A stretch of DNA of 64,000 nucleotides from Fretibacter rubidus (GTDB lineage: Bacteria; Pseudomonadota; Alphaproteobacteria; Caulobacterales; Maricaulaceae): positions 1,178,001 to 1,242,000 of the forward strand of contig NZ_CP163423.1 in assembly GCF_041429785.1 (NCBI RefSeq), given 5' to 3'. Numbering within the stretch: position 1 is the stretch's first letter; each line of letters starts with the position of its first letter. The position numbers and the translations under genes were made by a program. Below are positions 8,238-17,485 of this stretch, in pieces. The notes beneath the pieces were generated by a model that did not search any database, had not been told where the DNA came from, and saw only the letters and a list, made by a program, of their open reading frames with translations.

Positions 8238-9563
8238 ATGACCGAAACCCCCAAACACCCTGACGGTAAAGCCGTGCCGACGCGGCGTCTGTCTCGCCTT
8301 GCAGGCTTGGGCGGTATGGCGGCGGGGGTGGCGGGTAATATGATTGCTGGCGGCGCAAAGCAGCTGGCGTCTGGCAAACGGCCCCGCGCGGCGGACCTGT
8401 TGCTAACGCCGTCTAATGCGCGAAAGCTAACCACGCAGCTCGCGAATATGCGCGGGGCGGCGATGAAAATTGGGCAGATGATATCTATGGATAGCGGGGA
8501 TTTCCTGCCGAAGGAGCTTTCCGATATTTTGGCACGGCTACGCTCTGACGCGCAACATATGCCGCGCGCGCAACTGGACACAGTCCTTAAGTCTGAGTGG
8601 GATTACGGTTGGCAGATGAAGTTTGCGACCTTTGATTACCGACCGATGGCGGCAGCCTCTATCGGGCAAGTGCAGCGCGCCAAGCTGTTTAGCGGTGAAG
8701 AATTGGCCATTAAAGTCCAATATCCCGGCGTGAAAGAAAGCATTGATAGTGACGTGAATAATGTTGCGGGCTTGTTGAAAATGTCAGGCCTCTTGCCGCC
8801 GCATATGGACGTCAGCCCCATCATTGAAGAGGGGCGCATACAACTGCACCAAGAAGCGGACTATGTCAGGGAAGCCGCCTATCTGACCCGCTTTGGCGCG
8901 CTTTTGGCGGCGGATGACGATTTCATCGTTCCGACGCATTTTCCTGAATTTTCCACAGAACGCATTCTTGCCATGTCTTATATTGAAAGCGTGGCAATTG
9001 AAGATATGGCGGAGGCTGAGCAAGCTGTGCGTGACCACATAATGGAACGCCTTATCACCTTGACCCTGCGTGAATTGTTTGAATTTCAAATCATGCAGAC
9101 CGACCCAAACTTTGCCAATTACCGTTACGAGACGGACGGCGAACGCCTTGTGCTACTTGATTTTGGGGCGAGCCGCGATATCAGCGATAGCTTGGCCGAC
9201 GGATATAAACGTCTTTTGAAAACGGTGTTGGACGCTGACACAGAACAGACTTTGGTCGTGGCAACAGATATTGGGCTTTTGCCCAAGGATATGACGCCGG
9301 CGGCGCGCGCGGCGGTGCTTGAGATTATCGATATGGCGGTAGAGTCCCTGCGCCGTGATGCGCCGTTTGATTTTGGGCAGAATACAGTGGCGCTGGATAT
9401 GCGTGAAAAGGGTATGGCACTCGCGGCTGATCGGGACCTGTGGCACGTTCCACCCGCAGAGAAAGTGTTTATACAGCGCAAATTTGGTGGGATTTACTTG
9501 CTGGCGACACGGCTGCGCGCCCGTGTGAATGTGCACAGCTTAATACGGGATTTTGTGGGTTAG
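8238..9563 (+). CDS. ABC1/UbiB/COQ8-family atypical kinase-like protein
   Basis: 441 residues. The family hallmarks are in order: KxGQ (KIGQ, residues 77-80), the alanine-rich nucleotide loop AAAS (138-141) replacing the usual glycine-rich loop, the Lys of LAIKVQYPG (159), and the metal-binding DFG (DFGASRD, near 312). The catalytic-loop region reads QTDPNFANY where many homologues have QTDPHPGN. Family members (COQ8/ADCK, UbiB) are ATPases that support ubiquinone biosynthesis. Ubiquinone is the electron acceptor of the complex I encoded later in the window, but there is no direct genetic link. Divergent from the release-factor-like gene and monocistronic. Confidence 0.9.
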   Translation: MTETPKHPDGKAVPTRRLSRLAGLGGMAAGVAGNMIAGGAKQLASGKRPRAADLLLTPSNARKLTTQLANMRGAAMKIGQMISMDSGDFLPKELSDILARLRSDAQHMPRAQLDTVLKSEWDYGWQMKFATFDYRPMAAASIGQVQRAKLFSGEELAIKVQYPGVKESIDSDVNNVAGLLKMSGLLPPHMDVSPIIEEGRIQLHQEADYVREAAYLTRFGALLAADDDFIVPTHFPEFSTERILAMSYIESVAIEDMAEAEQAVRDHIMERLITLTLRELFEFQIMQTDPNFANYRYETDGERLVLLDFGASRDISDSLADGYKRLLKTVLDADTEQTLVVATDIGLLPKDMTPAARAAVLEIIDMAVESLRRDAPFDFGQNTVALDMREKGMALAADRDLWHVPPAEKVFIQRKFGGIYLLATRLRARVNVHSLIRDFVG

Positions 9564-9752
9564 GGGGCGATAACGGCCCCCTCATTTCGTACGCGTTACG
9601 AAAAACTGACGTTATCTCACGGGAATAAGCACATTTTATTCACCTTGCGACAGCTCGCCACTTGCGTATCGCGCGCACACTCTCAATATATCAGTAATGT
9701 TTTGCGCCCACAGTGGCAGAAAGCCCTGATTAGGGGCCAGTAAGGATAGACC

Positions 9753-10394
9753 ATGACAAACCTCCCATTTGACCCGACGAACCCGATGCAAACAATGCTA
9801 AACCTTGTGCCGACGGTGATTGAACCGACAAGCCGCGGTGAACGCGCCTTTGACATTTTCTCACGCCTCTTGCGTGACCGTATTATTTTCCTTAACGGCC
9901 CTGTTGAGGACGGTATGGCGAGCCTGATTTGTGCGCAGCTTTTGTTCCTTGAATCAGAGAACCCGAAAAAAGAAATTAGCATGTATATTAACAGCCCCGG
10001 CGGCGTGGTGACGTCTGGCATGGCGATTTATGACACGATGCAATATATCAAATGCCCTGTGTCCACCGTCTGTATTGGCCAAGCGGCGTCTATGGGCTCG
10101 TTGTTATTGGCAGCTGGCGAAGCGGGTATGCGCGTCGCCCTACCCAATGCGCGTATCATGGTGCACCAACCGTCCGGCGGTTTCCGGGGGCAGGCGTCTG
10201 ATATTCAACGTCATGCCAATGACATACTGGCAATGAAGAAGCGCCTTAACGAGATTTACGTGAAACACACAGGGCAGAAATATGCCATGATTGAGAAAAC
10301 GCTCGACCGTGACCATTTCATGACGGCCCAAGAAACCAAAGACTTTGGTATTGTTGATCACGTTTACACATCACGCGGTGAAGAAGATAAGTAG
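9753..10394 (+). CDS. clpP: ATP-dependent Clp protease proteolytic subunit
   Basis: 213 residues. The serine-protease triad is visible: Ser113 in GQAASMGS, His138 in IMVHQPSGG and Asp187 in LDRDHF. The N-terminus ([21 protein letters not shown]) matches mature ClpP with a short propeptide. ClpP forms a double heptamer that degrades proteins fed by ClpX or ClpA; in alphaproteobacteria such as Caulobacter ClpXP degrades cell-cycle regulators. clpX follows in the same direction after 232 bases. That gap contains an A/T-only inverted repeat but no standard terminator. Length and motifs are entirely normal. Confidence 0.98.
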   Translation: MTNLPFDPTNPMQTMLNLVPTVIEPTSRGERAFDIFSRLLRDRIIFLNGPVEDGMASLICAQLLFLESENPKKEISMYINSPGGVVTSGMAIYDTMQYIKCPVSTVCIGQAASMGSLLLAAGEAGMRVALPNARIMVHQPSGGFRGQASDIQRHANDILAMKKRLNEIYVKHTGQKYAMIEKTLDRDHFMTAQETKDFGIVDHVYTSRGEEDK

Positions 10395-10626
10395 GTAACG
10401 GCGCAAGCCCGTCTTTTCGGCGCAGGTGATTAAGCGGCTGCGATTGCGCAAAGTTGGGCTTGCACAAACACTCTAATGGTGTTGGAATGATACGCATCGT
10501 AAGGCAATTGTAATAAAACTGTTTTATTGCTGGTCATAACGGGCGAAAAATGGACGGTATTTCGGCATCGTCTTTGCAAGGCATGTGACCGCAGCATAAG
10601 TCTGTGGGGCACAAAAGGACAAAAAA

Positions 10627-11895
10627 ATGAGTAAATCAGGCACAACAGAATCCAAGAACACGCTTTACTGCTCGTTTTGTGGAAAATCGCAACATGAAGT
10701 CAGAAAGCTGATTGCAGGGCCGACTGTCTTTATTTGTGACGAATGTGTCGAACTTTGCATGGATATTATCCGTGAAGAGGGCAAAGGCTCTATCTCCAAA
10801 GCGCAAGAAGGTGTGCCCAGCCCGCAAGAGATTTGTGAAACGCTGGACGATTACGTCATTGGCCAAGCCCATGCCAAGCGCGTGCTCGCGGTTGCGGTGC
10901 ACAATCACTACAAACGCCTCAATCATGCGGCGGATAATCCCGAAGTAGAATTGGCGAAATCTAATATCTTGCTGGTTGGCCCGACGGGGTGTGGTAAAAC
11001 ACTGCTGGCGCAGACTTTGGCGCGTATTTTGGATGTGCCCTTTACAATGTCTGATGCCACGACATTAACTGAGGCTGGTTATGTCGGCGAAGATGTTGAA
11101 AACATCATTTTGAAATTGTTGCAATCTGCTGATTATAACGTCGAGCGCGCACAGCGCGGCATCGTCTATATTGACGAAGTTGATAAAATTAGCCGTAAAT
11201 CTGATAACCCGTCCATCACGCGCGATGTGTCTGGTGAGGGCGTGCAACAAGCGCTTCTCAAGATTATGGAAGGCACAGTTGCGTCTGTTCCGCCGCAAGG
11301 AGGGCGTAAGCATCCGCAGCAAGAGTTCTTGCAGGTTGATACAACCAACATCTTGTTTGTTGTCGGCGGTGCCTTTGCCGGTCTTGATAAGGTGATTTCA
11401 AATCGCGGCGAAGGCAGCACAATCGGCTTTGGCGCGAAGATTAAAAACATTGATGAGCGCGGTGTTGGTGAAATCTTGCAAGAGGTCGAGCCGGATGACC
11501 TGTTGAAATTTGGCCTTATCCCTGAATTTGTTGGTCGTTTGCCGGTTATTGCCACGCTGCAAGACCTGGACGAAGACGCGCTGGTTAAAATTCTGACCGA
11601 GCCAAAAAATGCGCTGGTCAAGCAATATCAAACGCTCTTTGAGATGGAAGATATTAAGCTCACTTTTGCGGAAGATGCCTTATCAGCCATCGCCAAGCGC
11701 GCGATCAAACGTAAAACAGGAGCCCGTGGTTTGCGCTCCATTATGGAAGGTATCTTGCTTGATACCATGTTCGATTTGCCGACCTATGACGGTGTCGAAG
11801 AGGTCATTGTAAACGCCGAGGCGGTTGCGAAAACGGCCAAGCCATTGCTTAGCTATGGCGACAGCAAGAAAAAGAAGGCTGACAAAGCGTCATAA
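10627..11895 (+). CDS. clpX: ATP-dependent Clp protease ATP-binding subunit ClpX
   Basis: 422 residues. The N-terminal zinc-binding domain has C15-x2-C18 and C37-x2-C40. Walker A is GPTGCGKT (118-125) and Walker B contains IVYIDEVDK. The sensor and arginine-finger regions ([26 protein letters not shown]) are present. ClpX is a hexameric AAA+ unfoldase that recognises tagged substrates (for example ssrA) and feeds ClpP encoded just upstream. The ATG has a short purine-rich AAAGGACAAAAAA leader. A strong terminator follows, so lon is a separate transcription unit. Confidence 0.98.
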   Translation: MSKSGTTESKNTLYCSFCGKSQHEVRKLIAGPTVFICDECVELCMDIIREEGKGSISKAQEGVPSPQEICETLDDYVIGQAHAKRVLAVAVHNHYKRLNHAADNPEVELAKSNILLVGPTGCGKTLLAQTLARILDVPFTMSDATTLTEAGYVGEDVENIILKLLQSADYNVERAQRGIVYIDEVDKISRKSDNPSITRDVSGEGVQQALLKIMEGTVASVPPQGGRKHPQQEFLQVDTTNILFVVGGAFAGLDKVISNRGEGSTIGFGAKIKNIDERGVGEILQEVEPDDLLKFGLIPEFVGRLPVIATLQDLDEDALVKILTEPKNALVKQYQTLFEMEDIKLTFAEDALSAIAKRAIKRKTGARGLRSIMEGILLDTMFDLPTYDGVEEVIVNAEAVAKTAKPLLSYGDSKKKKADKAS

Positions 11896-11918
11896 AGTCT
11901 TTTTCCGATTAAAGTTTT

Positions 11919-11949
11919 AAGGCGGTTAGGGTGACCTAGCCGCCTTTTT
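11919..11949 (+). terminator. rho-independent terminator of clpX
   Basis: Stem GGCGGTTAGG / CCTAGCCGCC (one G-U pair) with a GTGA tetraloop, followed by TTTTT, about 24 bases after the clpX stop. Confidence 0.9.
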
Positions 11950-12034
11950 CATGTGGTCGAGCGGTGAAAGACGAGGCAACTTTGCGCGTCAGGCATAATG
12001 CACTGTTATAGCGCGTTAAAATGACCCGATTGGC

Positions 12035-12063
12035 CTTGAAAACCCATCAAATGTCCCCCACCT
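12035..12063 (+). promoter_or_regulatory. probable heat-shock (sigma32/RpoH) promoter of lon
   Basis: CTTGAAA followed after 14 bases by CCCCACCT. The E. coli sigma32 consensus is CTTGAAA-N13/15-CCCCATNT, so only one base of the -10 element differs. It lies 45 bases upstream of the lon start. lon is a classic heat-shock gene, which fits. No equally good match was found upstream of clpP or clpX. Confidence 0.6.
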
Positions 12064-12107
12064 ATCGTAACTAGGACGCAGCATAAATGCTGTCAAAAGG
12101 ATTGATT

Positions 12108-14531
12108 ATGGCTGAAAATGCACCTGATATGACACCAGAGACAATTTTATCACCGATTCTACCGCTACGCGACATTGTCGTGTTTCCGCATATGGTCGTG
12201 CCGTTATTTGTGGGGCGTGACAAATCCATTGCGGCGTTGGAAGAGGTTATGCGAGACGAAAAGCGCATTGTGCTTTTGACCCAAAAAGACCCGTCTGTGG
12301 ATGAGCCGACATCAGATGATGTTTATGATCGCGGCTGTATTGCCAAAATTTTACAGCTCCTAAAGCTGCCCGACGGCACTGTGCGTGTGTTGGTCGAAGG
12401 CGAAGAACGCATCGTCGTCGAAGCCTTCACCGACAGTAAAGATTTTATCGAAGCTTACGTCGCTGTTGTTGACGATGTTGACGGTGAAGCAGACACGATG
12501 AAAGCACTGTCTGCCAATGCATCTGAGGCGTTCACAGGCTTTGCCAAGCTGAATAAGAAAATTGCCGAAGAAGTGTCTACATCTGTGTCGGAGCTTACCT
12601 CTCCGTCAAAATTATCAGACACAATCTCTGTGCATCTGAACGCGCCGCTTGAAGAAAAGCAGGGCCTTTTGGCCGAAGCGTCAGTTGAAAAACGCCTAGA
12701 GAAAATCTTGCGTTTGATAGAGGCCGAAATGAGTGTCTTATCCGTTGAGAAACGGATCCGTGGCCGCGTGAAACGCCAGATGGAAAAGACCCAGCGCGAA
12801 TATTACTTAAATGAGCAAATGAAGGCCATTCAGACAGAGCTAGGCAATGACGGCCCTGATGAAATGGCGGAGCTCGCCAAAAGCATTGAAGAAACAAAAT
12901 TCACCAAAGAAGCGCGCGATAAAGCCCAAGCGGAATTAAAGCGTCTCAAAGCCATGTCACCCATGTCGGCAGAGGCCAATGTGTCGCGTAACTATCTCGA
13001 TTGGATGCTGTCGGTGCCGTGGAATAAGCGCAAGCGCTTGCAGAAAAATTTGGACAAAGCGCAAAAGGTCTTGGACGACGATCACTACGGTCTCGACAAG
13101 GTCAAAGACCGCATTGTTGAACATTTGGCTGTGCAGACGCGCATGAAAAAAATGAAGGGCCCAATCCTATGTTTGGTTGGGCCACCCGGAGTGGGTAAAA
13201 CCTCGCTTGGTAAATCCATTGCGCGTGCGACCAACCGCGAATTTGTACGCGTGTCCTTGGGCGGCGTTCGGGATGAGAGTGAAATTCGTGGTCACCGCCG
13301 GACTTATATCGGCTCTATGCCCGGCCGTATTATTCAGTCGATGAAAAAAGCGAAATATAACAATCCTTTATTCCTATTGGATGAAATTGATAAGATGGGA
13401 TCTGATCATCGCGGTGACCCGTCTGCCGCGCTTTTAGAGGTGCTTGACCCTGAACAGAACAGCACCTTTAACGACCACTATCTGGATGTGGATTATGACC
13501 TGTCAGACGTCATGTTTATCACCACAGCCAATAGCTTGAATATGAGCCAGCCGCTTCTCGACCGTATGGAAATTATCCGTATCCCGGGTTACACGGAAGA
13601 CGAGAAAATAGAGATTGCGACGCGGCACCTCATCCCTGAAATGGTCAAAGATCACGGGCTTAAGCCTGCCGAGTTTTCTATTGATGATGACGCCTTGCGC
13701 GACACCATTCGTTATTACACGCGCGAGGCGGGTGTACGTAGTTTAAAACGCGAGATTTCGACCATGGGCCGCAAAGCTGTGCGCCGTATCGTATCGGGTG
13801 AAACCGCTAAGATCACTGTGACTGCGGATAAGATTGAGGACTTCCTCGGCATTAAAAAGTTCCGCTTTGGCGAAACCGACAAAGACGATCAAATCGGCGT
13901 TGTCACAGGTCTGGCTTGGACCGAAGCGGGCGGTGATATCCTGACCATTGAGGCCGTGTCTATGTCGGGTAAAGGCAAAGTCACAGTGACGGGTAATTTG
14001 CGCGACGTGATGAAAGAAAGCATTTCAGCGGCCAATAGCTATGTTCAGGCCCGCGCGCCAGAGCTTGGCATTAGCCCACGACAATTCCGCAGCACCGATA
14101 TCCACGTCCACGTCCCCGAAGGCGCAACACCCAAAGACGGGCCCAGCGCAGGGGTGGGCATGATGACGGCGATGGTCTCTGTTCTGACCCAAATTCCTGT
14201 GCGCAAAGACATTGCCATGACGGGCGAGATCACTCTGCGCGGGCGTGTCTTGCCAATTGGCGGGCTGAAAGAAAAACTCCTTGCGGCATTACGCGGCGGG
14301 GTGAAAACTGTGCTTATCCCGATTGATAATGAAAAGGATTTGGCCGACATCCCCGATAACGTTAAATCCGCACTAGAGATTATCCCCGTGTCAAACGTCA
14401 ATGAGGTCTTGCAACACGCGCTCATCCGTCCCGTCAAAAGCATCACATGGACCAAAAGCGATGAAGACGCTCTGTCTGGTATGATTATCAAAGATAATAA
14501 CGACGTCAGCGGCGGAGAAGCCACGCATTAA
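12108..14531 (+). CDS. lon: ATP-dependent protease Lon
   Basis: 807 residues from the ATG at 12108, chosen because an AAAAGG ribosome site sits about seven bases before it; an earlier in-frame ATG at 12087 lacks one and adds seven residues. The N-terminal substrate-binding domain begins PILPLRDIVVFPHMVVPLFVGR. Walker A (GPPGVGKT) is at 358-365 and Walker B reads LFLLDEIDKMG. The protease domain has Ser680 in KDGPSAGVGMM and the partner Lys in GGLKEK (Ser-Lys dyad). Lon is a cytoplasmic hexamer that degrades misfolded and regulatory proteins. The gene has its own heat-shock-like promoter and terminator. Confidence 0.98.
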   Translation: MAENAPDMTPETILSPILPLRDIVVFPHMVVPLFVGRDKSIAALEEVMRDEKRIVLLTQKDPSVDEPTSDDVYDRGCIAKILQLLKLPDGTVRVLVEGEERIVVEAFTDSKDFIEAYVAVVDDVDGEADTMKALSANASEAFTGFAKLNKKIAEEVSTSVSELTSPSKLSDTISVHLNAPLEEKQGLLAEASVEKRLEKILRLIEAEMSVLSVEKRIRGRVKRQMEKTQREYYLNEQMKAIQTELGNDGPDEMAELAKSIEETKFTKEARDKAQAELKRLKAMSPMSAEANVSRNYLDWMLSVPWNKRKRLQKNLDKAQKVLDDDHYGLDKVKDRIVEHLAVQTRMKKMKGPILCLVGPPGVGKTSLGKSIARATNREFVRVSLGGVRDESEIRGHRRTYIGSMPGRIIQSMKKAKYNNPLFLLDEIDKMGSDHRGDPSAALLEVLDPEQNSTFNDHYLDVDYDLSDVMFITTANSLNMSQPLLDRMEIIRIPGYTEDEKIEIATRHLIPEMVKDHGLKPAEFSIDDDALRDTIRYYTREAGVRSLKREISTMGRKAVRRIVSGETAKITVTADKIEDFLGIKKFRFGETDKDDQIGVVTGLAWTEAGGDILTIEAVSMSGKGKVTVTGNLRDVMKESISAANSYVQARAPELGISPRQFRSTDIHVHVPEGATPKDGPSAGVGMMTAMVSVLTQIPVRKDIAMTGEITLRGRVLPIGGLKEKLLAALRGGVKTVLIPIDNEKDLADIPDNVKSALEIIPVSNVNEVLQHALIRPVKSITWTKSDEDALSGMIIKDNNDVSGGEATH

Positions 14532-14555
14532 GCGGCGGCGAGGTTAGGTGAAAAG

Positions 14556-14580
14556 AAAGCGGCCCACGGGCCGCTTTTTT
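14556..14580 (+). terminator. rho-independent terminator of lon
   Basis: AAAGCGGCC / GGCCGCTTT with a four-base CACG loop, running into TTTTTT, 24 bases after the lon stop. Confidence 0.92.
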
Positions 14581-14682
14581 GTGGGAGTGGGATATCCTCG
14601 AAGGAGACGTTAGAAAAAACAACTGTTCAGGCAAATTTATTTGGGTTACGCATAGTTCTAAGTCGAAAGAAGGTAGCTTAGC

Positions 14683-15051
14683 ATGATGCAATACGCTTTA
14701 ACTACCCTGCCTCTGTGTCTGCTTCTCTCAGCTTGCCTCCCCGATGAAATAAAGCCTTTCGGCAATTCTAATAATGTCATGCGCACCGAATTCTTAGAAC
14801 ACTGTCAAGACCTACCCGAAAACATATCTCGAAAGCGTGCCGGAACATTGGATAAATATTGTTTTTGTATTTTCGACAAAACCATGAAAGGTCTAACGGA
14901 AGAAGAACGTACTGTGGCAGGTTTTTACCTCTATGGATCATCCTCGGAGGGATATATGGAACGCTATCCTTATGACGTTCAGGATGCCGTGGATAATATG
15001 ATGACGGCATCACAAGCCATTGATCATGCCGTTAAGTCCTGTCGGTGGTGA
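14683..15051 (+). CDS. small putative lipoprotein, unknown function
   Basis: 122 residues with a short lipoprotein signal ending in lipobox LLLSAC, so the mature protein starts at a lipidated Cys near residue 18. The mature part has about four further cysteines (EHCQDLPEN, KYCFCIFDK and a C-terminal KSCRW) and the stretch GLTEEERTVAGFYLYG. A CxC pair and flanking Cys could form disulfides in the periplasm. An AAGAAGG ribosome site lies nine bases before the first ATG. I do not recognise the family. The gene is in the AT-rich patch between the lon terminator and tRNA-Val, upstream of the AbiTii gene, with 169 bases between them, so they need not be co-transcribed. Confidence 0.65.
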   Translation: MMQYALTTLPLCLLLSACLPDEIKPFGNSNNVMRTEFLEHCQDLPENISRKRAGTLDKYCFCIFDKTMKGLTEEERTVAGFYLYGSSSEGYMERYPYDVQDAVDNMMTASQAIDHAVKSCRW

Positions 15052-15220
15052 TACAAAAAGACCCATTTAGAATGGAAAAGATTTCCCCCTAGCTGAAGTC
15101 ACGATAATCCTCTTAGCGGACGTTAGCCTCTCGTATCGATGACGCTGATAGTTTTGACGGCTTACTTGCTTTTTCTATTTCTACACCTACTTCTATAACT
15201 CATTAGCATCAGGATTTATA

Positions 15221-16264
15221 ATGTCTCAATCGGCATCCCAAGAAGCATTAGAGTTATCCAGTGAGATATTAACGGATTTGGAGCTTGGTAGATTGCCGCT
15301 ATCTAACTGCTTCATGAAGGCCTCCCGTTTAGCTCGACTATTAGGAGACAGTGATACTCTGAGAACATTTCAATTCGAACTTGAAGGTTATCCGAGTACT
15401 CCTGATGGGATACCTGCTGATATTTGGGCGTTGGCTGAAAAAGCTAATAGAGTTTATAAAAAAAAGGATGCAAAAACTGAAACAGTTAAAGAGCGTTGCT
15501 ATACTAATTCAATCGAGAGCTTAGAAAGCGCCAAAGCTACGGCGCAAACTAGACTTGAGTTGACAGAATTGAAACCAACAAGCATCTCGTCGGCTAACCC
15601 TAATCAGTTTGTTCAAGCCCCTATGGCCAACATTCCTGAAAGAAATGGAGCACAAAGTACGATTTTGGAAATGTCTGGTCGCTTGGCGGCAAGAAGAACT
15701 TTCTTGTATGGATATGTTTTAAATCGACATAATGAACTTAGAGTTTCGTCTCCTGCAGAGAATATATTTGGCTCATATTCACAAACCATCGACGAATTAT
15801 TGTCCCAATACATTCCAGAGGACCTAATAAAGATAAACTCAATTTCAGACAATATTAGCTCCAAAAACCCAGAAGACTGGGCGAACGCTGCCCATACATG
15901 TCGTAGATTATTACAAGCTCTAGCCGACAATCTTTACCCCCCTACTGAGGATAAGATAGTGGGCAGTGGAAAGAACAAAAAAACCGTTAAACTTGGACCT
16001 GACAATTACATTAATAGGTTGGTTTGTTTTTGCGAAGAAAATAACACCTCTGGTGTTTTTAATGCCCTAGTTGGATCTCACCTATCTTTTATTGGCAACC
16101 GTCTAAATTCCATCTTCTCAGGTGTTCAGAAGGGTTCACATTCTTCTTTGACTCAGGAAGAGGCGAAAAGGATTATCATTTTCAGCTATTTAGCAGTTGG
16201 AGACATTTTAAAACTTGCGTACGAAGCAGAAAAAAGTGTTACAACTAAAGCCGAGCCTAAATAA
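15221..16264 (+). CDS. AbiTii-type (abortive infection) domain protein
   Basis: 347 residues, no signal or membrane segment. The N-terminal region ILTDLELGRLPLSNCFMKASRLARLLGD followed by TFQFELEGYP closely follows the AbiTii domain pattern (alternating 'selLLkalvlArrL' helix and 'W...ELnGY'). The rest is helical, with a long C-terminal half (ICRRLLQALADNLYPP-like helix, then NTSGVFNALVG and a final TM-less helix ISYLAVGDILKLAYEAEK-like). AbiTii proteins are predicted phage-defence or abortive-infection components; mechanism unproven. Base composition is clearly more AT-rich than flanking genes, with many AAT/ATA/AGA codons, pointing to acquisition. It occupies the interval between lon and tRNA-Val where hupB is usually found in alphaproteobacteria. 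Confidence 0.72.
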   Translation: MSQSASQEALELSSEILTDLELGRLPLSNCFMKASRLARLLGDSDTLRTFQFELEGYPSTPDGIPADIWALAEKANRVYKKKDAKTETVKERCYTNSIESLESAKATAQTRLELTELKPTSISSANPNQFVQAPMANIPERNGAQSTILEMSGRLAARRTFLYGYVLNRHNELRVSSPAENIFGSYSQTIDELLSQYIPEDLIKINSISDNISSKNPEDWANAAHTCRRLLQALADNLYPPTEDKIVGSGKNKKTVKLGPDNYINRLVCFCEENNTSGVFNALVGSHLSFIGNRLNSIFSGVQKGSHSSLTQEEAKRIIIFSYLAVGDILKLAYEAEKSVTTKAEPK

Positions 16265-16406
16265 TCTAGCCTTGCTTTCTAATGTCCGCTTCGCCCCCAA
16301 AGTTACCATCCTAAAAGTAACCGCATAGCATTTCATTTGGCCACTTGCGCCAGCCTGACGCCGCCACAAGCCACAGCATTCAAACAAATTTTCAAAAAAT
16401 AATGAA

Positions 16407-16482
16407 TGGTGGGCGGTAACGGGTTCGAACCGCTGACCCTCTCGGTGTAAACGAGATGCTCTACCAGCTGAGCTAACCGCCC
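16407..16482 (-). tRNA. tRNA-Val (anticodon UAC)
   Basis: 76 bases on the minus strand with a complete cloverleaf: acceptor GGGCGGT / ACCGCCC, D arm with GCTC...GAGC, anticodon loop TTTACAC (anticodon TAC), T loop TTCGAAC, and an encoded ACCA 3' end. tRNA-Val near lon and nuo is conserved in many alphaproteobacteria, although here it lies on the opposite strand to lon and nuo. No duplicated 3' fragment that would mark an integrated element was seen nearby. Confidence 0.97.
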
Positions 16483-16555
16483 ATTCGAGCGCTCATATGC
16501 CCTAGCGGCGCGCCTTATGCAAGAGGGAAATCACAGCTTTTGACGTGCGCATAAA

Positions 16556-17104
16556 CTAGCCTTTTGGGCCGTCATAATCGCCAAACCAATCACCCATGGC
16601 GAGGTTGAAATTAATCACAATGCGGTAGCGGTTTTGGGTGGGTGATGCGCTGGCGTGATAGGTTGCCCCGTCAAACATCACGGCGCGGCCCGCTTTGGGG
16701 CTGACCGTCTTTATGACCGCGCCTTTGTCATAAAAATGCGTGTCCCCGTCACTATCATTGACATAATAAATCATGCCGACATGGGGTTTACTATCGTCGA
16801 TATGGGCGGGATGGGTAAAGGGGGCTGGCTCTCGCATGAGTAAATTAGCCTTAGCCCGCAATATATTGGACGCGGGGATTTGCATTTTCTCAAGGATAAC
16901 GAGCGGAATTTGCACGAGCGGTGAGTTCTTTTGGTTCTCTCTAATAAAGCCGTGGGTAAACTGCGGTACGTCATCTGGGCGAGTCGCTTTGTCGCCGTAA
17001 TTCGTATTGGCGTAATGATACCACGGAAATTGCCAACCGAGCAGTATGCCTGCGATCTCCTCTTGGCCTGCGGCGTCAATAACACTGTCGAAAACTTTAA
17101 TCAT
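16556..17104 (-). CDS. 2-oxoglutarate/Fe(II)-dependent oxygenase family protein
   Basis: 182 residues, cytoplasmic. The double-stranded beta-helix iron site is visible: H101-x-D103 in HPAHIDDSKP and the distal His150 in FDGATYHASASP, followed about ten residues later by Arg (NRYR) for 2-oxoglutarate. The core VGMIYYVNDSDGDTHFYDKG is typical of the small 2OG-Fe(II) oxygenases found in marine bacteria and their phages. The substrate cannot be deduced. It stands alone between the two tRNA genes, on the same strand as tRNA-Val. Family assignment is good; function unknown. Confidence 0.82.
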   Translation of the reverse strand: MIKVFDSVIDAAGQEEIAGILLGWQFPWYHYANTNYGDKATRPDDVPQFTHGFIRENQKNSPLVQIPLVILEKMQIPASNILRAKANLLMREPAPFTHPAHIDDSKPHVGMIYYVNDSDGDTHFYDKGAVIKTVSPKAGRAVMFDGATYHASASPTQNRYRIVINFNLAMGDWFGDYDGPKG

Positions 17105-17231
17105 GACAGGAGTTTAGGGACAATGAGGCGCGGCAACAAGGGGTGAGGGCGCTTGCGTAAAAAAACGCATATTGTGGCAAAAACGGCATTGACGCGCCTA
17201 TGGCTTAAAGCTAAACCCCGCTCACATCTTA

Positions 17232-17308
<77 letters not shown>

Positions 17309-17340
17309 TTTCTCTTTTTGAGGAGTGGAATTAAGACACC

Positions 17341-17369
17341 AAAAACCCTGGTCTTGGCTGGGGTTTTTT
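17341..17369 (+). terminator. terminator downstream of tRNA-Asp
   Basis: AAAACCC ... GGGTTTT arms separated by about ten bases that can partly pair (TGG / CTGG), ending in TTTTTT. Placement fits the end of the tRNA-Asp transcript. Confidence 0.7.
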
Positions 17370-17485
17370 GTTGTAATCTTGGGCCTTAATTCGCCTCCCG
17401 CGTGAAAAAAGGGTTTGTATTTGTCAAAATGGATTCGCTGTCCTATAAATGAGCTTGACATAAACACTGTGTGGGGGCGCACCAG

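Noticed and set aside
9644-9671. Sigma32 promoter upstream of clpP
   Set aside because: CTTGCG is present but no acceptable CCCCATNT or CTATNT element occurs at a suitable distance.
10404-10463. GCAAGCCC ... GGGCTTGC inverted repeat after clpP
   Set aside because: Eight bases separated by more than 40; could be chance and has no terminator features.
10512-10528. AATAAAA / TTTTATT inverted repeat between clpP and clpX
   Set aside because: A/T-only stem with a three-base loop and no T tract afterwards; too weak for a terminator, and no matching operator is known to me.
10430-10645. Minus-strand open frame in the clpP-clpX gap
   Set aside because: It runs into the clpX start, has no convincing ribosome site and its sequence is not protein-like.
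16265-16406. Attachment site for an integrated element at the tRNA-Val 3' end
   Set aside because: No copy of the tRNA 3' sequence was found on the far side of the AbiTii patch and no integrase is present.
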